The position numbers and the translations under genes are program-made. A DNA stretch of 64,000 bases from JALEFZ01 sp039817415. GTDB lineage: Bacteria > Bacteroidota > Bacteroidia > J057. Shown here piece by piece: positions 54,267-61,467 of the stretch (its first letter is position 1; each line of letters begins with the position of its first letter). The notes beneath the pieces were generated by a model, which was not told where the DNA came from, ran no database searches, and saw only the letters and a program-made list of their open reading frames with translations. Location: assembly GCA_039817415.1 (NCBI GenBank), contig JBCBVV010000032.1:1-64000 (forward strand), read 5' to 3'.

Positions 54267-54758
54267 ATGGTCTTGAAGGCAAAAAAGCCTCTTCATTACT
54301 CTTATCCTAAGGAATTGAAGACGGTAGGAGATCATTTGAGAAAAGTACGTTTAGATCGAGGATTATGGCAGATTCATGTAGCAGAAGAGTTTGGAGTAAC
54401 TGAAAGTTCTATCATGAGATGGGAGACAAACCAAGTGAAGCCCCAAATTATGTACTGGCCCAAGATCATTGCTTTCCTCGGGTATGATCCAGAGTTTGAG
54501 GAAGGTAATCCACTCGCTGTAACTTTGAAGAATTACCGACGGAAGCATGGTCTGAAGCGAAAGCTATTGGCAGACAGAATTGGTGTAGATGAGACCACTG
54601 TCCTGTGGTGGGAACGTGGCCGTGAGGTGAAGTATATGCGGAGTAGAAATCAACTTCAAGCCTTCTTCGAAACTGAGGGAATCACAGGTGTTGAGATCCC
54701 GTTTTATGATGCGGCAAGTAGAACTAGAGAGGTGTACAAAAGGAAAAAATCTAGCTGA
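54267..54758 (+). CDS. Tandem helix-turn-helix protein
   Basis: A 163-residue protein, started at ATG 54267 because the longer frame runs antisense through the yifB remnant. It has two XRE-like helix-turn-helix units: about 20-57 (HLRKVRLDRGLWQIHVAEEFGVTESSIMRWE-type) and about 85-118 (LKNYRRKHGLKRKLLADRIGVDETTVLWWE-type), with a basic tail. Proteins of this kind are common at the ends of integrated elements. It may regulate the island genes downstream. It starts directly at the yifB breakpoint. Confidence 0.75.
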   Translation: MVLKAKKPLHYSYPKELKTVGDHLRKVRLDRGLWQIHVAEEFGVTESSIMRWETNQVKPQIMYWPKIIAFLGYDPEFEEGNPLAVTLKNYRRKHGLKRKLLADRIGVDETTVLWWERGREVKYMRSRNQLQAFFETEGITGVEIPFYDAASRTREVYKRKKSS

Positions 54759-54782
54759 AGTCTTAGGCTACAAGCTAGGATT

Positions 54783-55409
54783 TTAATCCTTTGGATTTTT
54801 TGCAAGTAGTAGTTTCGGTGCTTCCTGGTCTTTTAAGCTTAAAACCGGAGTTAGCTTTGTCTGCTTTAGCATAAGAATTTCGACTTTATTTTCCTTAACA
54901 TGGCCCTGGAGTCTTATAATATTGCCTTTCTGTAACTTAGCTTCTTCTAGTGTCCTGTTTTCGTCAGTTATATAAAATTCACCATTATGTTCCACTTGGA
55001 GACTCCAGTCGTAGAAATCATGAATCTTCGCAAGAGTAGTTTCTGGTGTAATATTTTTTAGTTCCTCAATTAATTTTGTTGTGAAGATGGAAATTTTCAT
55101 ATCGCGAGGTGCGATGATCTTGAAGTTCCACCCCTCTTCAGTAAGAACTAGTTGTAGTGCAATTGTTGAAAATCTCCTGTTATAGTTCCTAAGCAACCTA
55201 AATTCATTAATGAGGGCAATCGTTGAGGCCGAGCATACCATTATCAAGTATCCCTGAAAGCCAATTCCCTTAAAAAAATCTTTCTCAACAAAGAAAAAAG
55301 TTGCTGAATTGATCAGTATAAACAAGAAGGTAAAAGCCGCTGAGAATGATTTGAAGAGGCTTCGTGATTGTATCTTCCTTCTTGGGAAGAGGTTAATCTT
55401 TTGGCTCAT
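54783..55409 (-). CDS. Hypothetical membrane protein with beta-grasp-like C-terminus
   Basis: The start is placed at ATG 55407-55409 (MSQKINLFPRRK); the frame also extends upstream to 55478. The 208-residue protein has two membrane helices (AAFTFLFILINSATFFF and GYLIMVCSASTIALINEF) followed by a cytoplasmic domain. The domain ends with FYITDENRTLEEAKLQKGNIIRLQG, a pattern like the ubiquitin-like YukD fold. The function is unknown. It lies between the tandem-HTH gene and the nuclease-helicase gene, on the opposite strand. Confidence 0.55.
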   Translation of the reverse strand: MSQKINLFPRRKIQSRSLFKSFSAAFTFLFILINSATFFFVEKDFFKGIGFQGYLIMVCSASTIALINEFRLLRNYNRRFSTIALQLVLTEEGWNFKIIAPRDMKISIFTTKLIEELKNITPETTLAKIHDFYDWSLQVEHNGEFYITDENRTLEEAKLQKGNIIRLQGHVKENKVEILMLKQTKLTPVLSLKDQEAPKLLLAKNPKD

Positions 55410-55836
55410 GAATTGGGTTTGAATTGTGCGTAGAGATAAAAGAATCAACTGTACATCATGGTGTACGCGATATATCAAAATCTGTTCTTCAATGAAGTCA
55501 AAAGGGAAATAGAATCTTATTCTATTTACTCTTCTTCCGCTTCACTTACTTACTTACCACCATGGATATGGCATCTCCTTTATTTTTAGACTTACCAAGC
55601 TTCTTTTAATTCACCTTGATGCGATAGTTCAAACAAATGATTAAAGAATGAAGCTAGTGTTTATTTATTCCAATCATCAGATATAGTTCTTCATGTATCT
55701 CTGATTAGTCTCTAAATATTCGCTAGACTTAGTCTGGCATGTATTAAAATTGCGAAATAGTATTCCCTTAAATGGAAAATATTTTATATTCAAATATTCT
55801 AAAGTGGCAAAGCAGTAACAATCGAAAAATACAAAT
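55410..55836. other. Divergent intergenic region
   Basis: About 430 bases without a convincing gene; a short minus-strand frame overlaps the next gene and looks spurious. It must hold the promoters for the membrane protein and the nuclease-helicase operon. One short inverted repeat, AGACTTAGTCT at 55725-55735, lies about 100 bases before the operon start and is a weak operator candidate. Confidence 0.35.
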
Positions 55837-58800
55837 ATGGCTATTCCAATTACGACGACAGAGATAGGAGAATTTGTTAGATATAAGTCCTGTGAACGAA
55901 GAATCAAACTAGCTACCAATGATAGAAATGAGGCACGAAGGTTGCCATTCTATGGTCGTCTCTTTAACGCTATTGATCCAGTACTTCAATCCGTAGGTAG
56001 GAGAAGAGAAGATGAATGGGAACTTGGTTTAGAACAGGAGGGGTTAGGAAAAATTGAAATAATACAGCCAGAGGAGGATGAACGAGAAACACAAAGTGAT
56101 CTTACACAATTCTTCTCTCAATTAGAAAATGTAGTAGCAGGTTCTCAGTACTTTGGTCGTGAGGTTGTAATTATTGGTGATATAGGAAATTTCACTGTCA
56201 GAGGAAGAATAGATTTCCTCATTCTACTTTGGAGAGAAGGGGTACCTCTTATTAGGATTGTTGAGTGTAAAGCAAGTAGAAAAGATAAGACCTACCACAG
56301 GATTCAAGTCGCATTGTATCAAAGACTTCTTGAGAATTTTCTTACTCAAAACGAGTATCTCATAAATGGAATTCGACTCAGCTCGGAACATGTCGAAAGC
56401 GTTGTCGCTCGAATTGATGAGGAGACCAACCAGAGGCAAGATATTCTAACTCTTGAGGCGTTAATTCTAGATAGAGAGCTTGAAGATGTTGAGAAGCTTT
56501 TAGAAGAACACGGCCATCTTCATCAGATTATTGAAGCAGATATAGATGATCTTGATTATTGCCTTGAACAGAAATGTGATGATTGTCTTTTCAATGTCCA
56601 CTGTCTTACAGAGAGTAGTAGATTTAGGAAAATACAATTATTGGGGGTGAACTCCACCACATTAAAAATTCTTGAAGAGTATGGTATTTCTACTATTGAC
56701 GAGTTGGCTGACCTCGATCCTCGTGGTCAACAGGCACAAGAAATACGTAATCATATAGGGTTCTCCCAGAATCTAGGCTTTTTAGTTAAAAAAGCTCAGG
56801 CAAGAAGAGCAACTCTTCCTAGAACTGGTGATCAACCTGATGGTGAGTATCCAGTTATGGCACTAAGATATGACCAGCATACCACACTCCCAGCATATGT
56901 TTGTCAGAATACTCCCCTAGTTCGGGTGTATATGTCGGTTGACTACGACTATGTTGAGAATCGAATTGTAGCCCTTTCAGCCCACGTCACAAAGAGTTTA
57001 CACCCTATTCGAACTCGTTATGATGAAGCTGATGTTGTTGAAGAAATACGTAATGATGGCGAGGAGCCACAATATCAAATCTTAACTGGTGAGTCCGTTA
57101 TCAAAATTCTACCCACCTGTTGGAATGGTAATTACGGTGAAGATAACGGTATGGAACGCTTTCTTATCGAGGCTTTTTTCAGGGATCTTGCCAACACAAT
57201 AGCCCGTATTGCTGGAACGGAAATGTCGCCTGTTCATTTTTATGTCTGGTCTCGAACAGAGATCAGACACATCATGGAAGCTTGTGGTCGTTTGGGGACA
57301 GGTCTCCTTGCTAGCTTTCAACACTTATTAGGTTGCCGAGAGAGTTTAGAACAACTAATCTTTTCTTCTATCGAAGATGAGGTAAAACATAATTTTGGGC
57401 TTGGATGGACAGGAAGAGGACTAGGCGTTGTTACGTCACTAACGTGGTTTGGTAAACGATATAACTGGAGGAGAGTGGTTGATGGTGAAGTTATTAATCT
57501 GGAGCATATTTTCACCCAAGACATTTTTGACTTCAAGACAGACTTAGAACTCACCCTGGCTAACGAATGGGGTGCTCCAGGTGATCCTAATACCACTAGG
57601 CATAAATTTGAAATCCGCAGTCGATTTAATGATGGTTTAACTGTTCCGTATTTCCATGCTTATTGGCGGACCTTACCAGATACACACAGGAATCGTCAGG
57701 TTCAAAATGCCTTAGAGCGGTATCAAAGAGCTAGTGAACCAAACTATATGGAGACCTATTTAGAGGCACGCACACATGCTCTCCGTTGGGTTGAAGGATT
57801 TATTCGTAAGAATAATGAGATCGAGAAACCACATCTAAATGTACGTCAACTTAATGCATATACATTAGATGTTCATGAGACTAGACAGGCTGCGATCAAC
57901 TTTTTACGGCTTGATCATCATGTAAAATTTAATGACTGGTTATCTAAAAACCTTAGAGCTCCTATTAATCGTATTTCCTCTGGCGAAGCACTACCTCTTA
58001 TCAATATCACCGTCTCACACGAAAACCATAATCAGGTAACGGCCGAAATTGATACTCAAGGTATTGGGGTCAGTTTAGAGCACTTTTCAGCAATTAGTAA
58101 TATTCAAGAAGGAAGCTTTGCTCGATTTAGTCCATGTGATGAAACATGGGAACGAGGGCAAACTATTGGCCAATTAATTCGTGGAGGAGGTACTTGTACT
58201 GTAGATTCTATTGATTGGGAAACAGGTATGATAGTGCTTTCAGTTATGTTTGCAAGAGATACCTCTTCCTATATCGTAAGAAGTATTAGTACTGGAAATA
58301 GAGCAGGAGGTGATGTTATTTATGATTGTGCAGTTCTAGACAACAGCATTAGCGATTTTGTAGCAAATAGGGTCTCTGGAGTCTTGCATGGTACGACTGC
58401 TGGTCACATTAACGATTGGTTTCATCCAACTACCCCTCGTATTCCAGAACATGATCCCTATTCACAGGAACAACGTGATGGAATAAGAAATCTGATAGAT
58501 ACCTTTCGTTATGGTGGTGAAGACAACTATCAATTGCATGAAGGTCAACGGGATGCCATCATTGATGGATTGAGAACACGTATTCAATTACTACTTGGTC
58601 CTCCTGGAACAGGGAAAACTATGACTACAGCGGTTTCTGTTTTATGTAAAATTCTATTGAAACATACTAGAGGGGATATTATCTTCCTATCTGGCCATAC
58701 CCATAGAGCTGTTGACGAATTACTTCTACGTGTTAGGAGTGTAGTTGCAGAATTTTCTCATCATGCAGAAAGCCTTGGATACAATCTACCTAACCTGTTC

Positions 58801-59955
58801 ATTGCAAAAACTGCAAGAGAAGAGGAAGAAGTTCCAAACGGCATAGAATTTCTACCAGTTAATACCGCCGTTACCGCTATTAATCGTAACAGAGGTGCAA
58901 ATGTCATTATCATTGGAGGTACAATCTCAGGAATATTGAAATTAAGTCAGAAGTTTAATGGTGCAGCAACTTTCAGACAAACTGGATTTTATGTTAATAC
59001 CATGATTATTGATGAAGCGAGTATGATGGTATTTCCATCCTTTTTAGCTTTGTCTACAGTGGTATCAGTTAATGGAGAAATAATGCTTGCTGGCGATCAT
59101 AATCAATTGTCTCCAATTGTTGCTCACGATTGGGATCGTGAGGATAGGCCCACTGTAATTCTATATCAACCTTTTTTAAGTTCCTATGATTCAATGCGCC
59201 GCATAAGAGAATATCAAAGAATAACTGATCATTCGATCTTGATTTCCTCTTTAACCTATACTTATCGTCTCCCACAAGTTATCCGAAACTTAATTGCTCG
59301 TCTTTATCAAGAAGATGATGTTGTATTAGAAGGTAGAGTGGATAATCATACAGCACCAGAGTTTACTCAAAGAGCTGGTTGGGAATCTGTCTGGAATGGT
59401 GATTCAGGCTTATTTTTAATAACACATGATGAACGCAATTCAAGGAAAAGTAATCTAACAGAAATTGATATTATTCAACAAATTTTGGAATCATTCCATG
59501 ATAGAAACGGTGGAAATACTATTCCTGAAGACAATATTGCCCTAGTTACTCCTCATCGGGCACAAAGAACTTTACTCAAACAAAGATTTGAAGAGGACTA
59601 TGCAAACTCTATTACTGTCATTGATACTGTTGAAAGACTTCAAGGTGGTGAGAGACCTACAGTAATTGTTTCAGCTACTGCCAGTGATCCAGCGGCTATT
59701 AGTGCAACAGCAGAGTTTGTTTTGAACCTTAATAGGGCAAATGTTGCGTTCTCTCGTTCCCAAGAAAGGTTGATTGTAGTATGCTCGCAAAGCCTTTTAA
59801 ATCATATTCCATCAGATGTAGATCACTATGATTCTGCATTATTGTGGAAAACCTTGCGCCGAATTTGTAGTAGAACAGTAGCAGAAATAACAATTGGTGA
59901 AGAGGTATCTGCAAATATTTTCACAGTAGCAAGAAGGGAGGATGTTTTAGAATGA
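55837..59955 (+). CDS. Cas4/RecB-like nuclease fused to an SF1 (Dna2/Upf1-type) helicase
   Basis: A 1372-residue protein. The N-terminal PD-(D/E)XK nuclease has D126 (GRIDFL), E143 and K145 (IVECKAS) and a following QxxxY motif (IQVALYQRLL). C19 with C247, C250 and C256 (KCDDCLFNVHC) can form the 4Fe-4S cluster of Cas4, AddB and Dna2. Residues about 270-640 include a helical linker and a possible RNase H-like domain, as in TM0106-type proteins. The C-terminal helicase has Walker A GPPGTGKT (921-928), Walker B IIDEAS (D1059-E1060), GDHNQLSPIV, and VI-type NVAFSRSQERLIVV. It overlaps the methyltransferase by 4 bases. The likely role is restriction-type DNA degradation; that is inference. Confidence 0.9.
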   Translation: MAIPITTTEIGEFVRYKSCERRIKLATNDRNEARRLPFYGRLFNAIDPVLQSVGRRREDEWELGLEQEGLGKIEIIQPEEDERETQSDLTQFFSQLENVVAGSQYFGREVVIIGDIGNFTVRGRIDFLILLWREGVPLIRIVECKASRKDKTYHRIQVALYQRLLENFLTQNEYLINGIRLSSEHVESVVARIDEETNQRQDILTLEALILDRELEDVEKLLEEHGHLHQIIEADIDDLDYCLEQKCDDCLFNVHCLTESSRFRKIQLLGVNSTTLKILEEYGISTIDELADLDPRGQQAQEIRNHIGFSQNLGFLVKKAQARRATLPRTGDQPDGEYPVMALRYDQHTTLPAYVCQNTPLVRVYMSVDYDYVENRIVALSAHVTKSLHPIRTRYDEADVVEEIRNDGEEPQYQILTGESVIKILPTCWNGNYGEDNGMERFLIEAFFRDLANTIARIAGTEMSPVHFYVWSRTEIRHIMEACGRLGTGLLASFQHLLGCRESLEQLIFSSIEDEVKHNFGLGWTGRGLGVVTSLTWFGKRYNWRRVVDGEVINLEHIFTQDIFDFKTDLELTLANEWGAPGDPNTTRHKFEIRSRFNDGLTVPYFHAYWRTLPDTHRNRQVQNALERYQRASEPNYMETYLEARTHALRWVEGFIRKNNEIEKPHLNVRQLNAYTLDVHETRQAAINFLRLDHHVKFNDWLSKNLRAPINRISSGEALPLINITVSHENHNQVTAEIDTQGIGVSLEHFSAISNIQEGSFARFSPCDETWERGQTIGQLIRGGGTCTVDSIDWETGMIVLSVMFARDTSSYIVRSISTGNRAGGDVIYDCAVLDNSISDFVANRVSGVLHGTTAGHINDWFHPTTPRIPEHDPYSQEQRDGIRNLIDTFRYGGEDNYQLHEGQRDAIIDGLRTRIQLLLGPPGTGKTMTTAVSVLCKILLKHTRGDIIFLSGHTHRAVDELLLRVRSVVAEFSHHAESLGYNLPNLFIAKTAREEEEVPNGIEFLPVNTAVTAINRNRGANVIIIGGTISGILKLSQKFNGAATFRQTGFYVNTMIIDEASMMVFPSFLALSTVVSVNGEIMLAGDHNQLSPIVAHDWDREDRPTVILYQPFLSSYDSMRRIREYQRITDHSILISSLTYTYRLPQVIRNLIARLYQEDDVVLEGRVDNHTAPEFTQRAGWESVWNGDSGLFLITHDERNSRKSNLTEIDIIQQILESFHDRNGGNTIPEDNIALVTPHRAQRTLLKQRFEEDYANSITVIDTVERLQGGERPTVIVSATASDPAAISATAEFVLNLNRANVAFSRSQERLIVVCSQSLLNHIPSDVDHYDSALLWKTLRRICSRTVAEITIGEEVSANIFTVARREDVLE

Positions 59956-61232
59956 AGTTTATAGATTTATTCGCAGGTCTCGGAGGTTTTCATGTCGGCC
60001 TCAGTAAGTTAGGACACACTTGTGTTTTTGCTTCCGAGAAGAATAGTGAATTAGCAGAACTTTATTCTAAAAACTTTGGGATTGAGTGTATAGGAGATAT
60101 TCGCAAAGTAGAATCTCAGGAGATACCAGAACATGATATCCTTTGCGCAGGATTTCCATGTCAACCGTTCTCTAAAGCTGGCAGCCAATTAGGCCTAAAG
60201 GATGAAAGAGGTGAGCTATTCTATGAAATAGCCCGAATATTAGATTATCATAGGCCGAGATTCATTTTTCTGGAGAATGTTGCCAATTTAAAGAGGCATG
60301 ATCAAGGAAACACTTGGGATACTATTGAGGCTGAACTTAGAGCTTTAGGGTATCATCATCTTAGAACTAAGATTATTTCTCCCCACCAGTTTGGTATACC
60401 CCAAATTCGAGATCGTATTTTTATTATAGGAAGTCGTGAAAAAGATGACTTAGAATCCTTCTCTTTTCCCGAAGGCGAAACTATGATTTCTACTCACGTT
60501 GAGACGATTCTTGACACAACGATAGATGAATATGATCTTTTGCTACCAAGGCAATTAGAATGTATTGAGATTTGGCAAGAGTTCATTGATGTTATTCCTA
60601 AACGAATTCCTTTACCTTCATTCCCAATATGGGCAATGGAGTTTGGTGCAACATATCCTTATGAAGAATTAGCTCCACATAAATATACCAATGCTTACTT
60701 AAGACAGTTTGATGGAGCTTTTGGAAAACCGCTTCGAGGAAAAACGAAGCAAGATATATTATCTGGCCTACCAAGCTATGCTAAGACTGATAAAGCAAAA
60801 TTTCCTCGATGGAAAAAGACATTTATCCGCCAAAACAGAGAGTGGTATCAGCTGGTAAAACCGTTTATAGACCACTTACTTCCTACTATACAGTCATTCC
60901 CAAACAGTTGGCAAAAATTTGAATGGAATTGTAAAGGTGAGGAAAGGGATTTATACAAATTGATTCTACAATTTAGAGCTTCTGGGTTGAGGACTAAACG
61001 TCCACAGCATGCACCATCTCTGGTTGCTAGCACTTTAACGCAACTTCCAATCATTGGATGGGAACTTCGCTATATGACAAAAAATGAGGCTGCAAAGCTT
61101 CAATCCCTTGAGTGTATTGAATTACCAGACAGCAAAGCCTCAGCTTTTAAAGCTTTGGGTAATGCGGTAAATGCTGACCTGGTCAGAATGATAGCAGAAA
61201 AACTTTGGATCAATGAAGCTGTGAAGGTTTAG
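59952..61232 (+). CDS. C5-cytosine DNA methyltransferase
   Basis: A 426-residue enzyme with the C5-methyltransferase motifs in order: motif I FIDLFAGLGGFHVGL, motif IV GFPCQPFSKAG with catalytic C70, motif VI FLENVANL, motif VIII QFGIPQIRDRIFIIGSR, and C-terminal motifs IX-X (LTQLPIIGWELRYMTKNEAAKLQS, KALGNAVNADLVRMIAEKL). The target-recognition region spans about 200-335 and is long, so specificity cannot be read. Its ATG overlaps the nuclease-helicase stop (ATGA). It should protect host DNA from that partner. Confidence 0.95.
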   Translation: MKFIDLFAGLGGFHVGLSKLGHTCVFASEKNSELAELYSKNFGIECIGDIRKVESQEIPEHDILCAGFPCQPFSKAGSQLGLKDERGELFYEIARILDYHRPRFIFLENVANLKRHDQGNTWDTIEAELRALGYHHLRTKIISPHQFGIPQIRDRIFIIGSREKDDLESFSFPEGETMISTHVETILDTTIDEYDLLLPRQLECIEIWQEFIDVIPKRIPLPSFPIWAMEFGATYPYEELAPHKYTNAYLRQFDGAFGKPLRGKTKQDILSGLPSYAKTDKAKFPRWKKTFIRQNREWYQLVKPFIDHLLPTIQSFPNSWQKFEWNCKGEERDLYKLILQFRASGLRTKRPQHAPSLVASTLTQLPIIGWELRYMTKNEAAKLQSLECIELPDSKASAFKALGNAVNADLVRMIAEKLWINEAVKV

Positions 61233-61240
61233 TGAAAATT

Positions 61241-61339
61241 TTATAAGGCATTGAGGACTTCAGGGCGACTGGCATGTTGAGCGAGAGTATCAATTTGTTT
61301 GACGAGTCGTTTCATGACTTTAGTGTATGCTAAAGGGAG
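61241..61339 (-). pseudogene. Possible C-terminal fragment of an unknown gene
   Basis: A short minus-strand frame encodes KVMKRLVKQIDTLAQHASRP followed by EVLNAL and stop. The composition is protein-like but only 32 codons are open, with an upstream stop. It may be debris of a gene lost when the island formed, in the gap between the methyltransferase and the convergent ATPase gene. Confidence 0.2.
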
Positions 61340-61467
61340 TCAAAAGGCGAGAGGTACAATGCATCTTAATTTTGTTTACGAGAGAAAAACTATCTCTGCG
61401 ATAAAGGCTAATAACACAGTTTGCAGGATACTACCTTTCCTGTTGTACTAATTGGGAAAGCGAGTCA

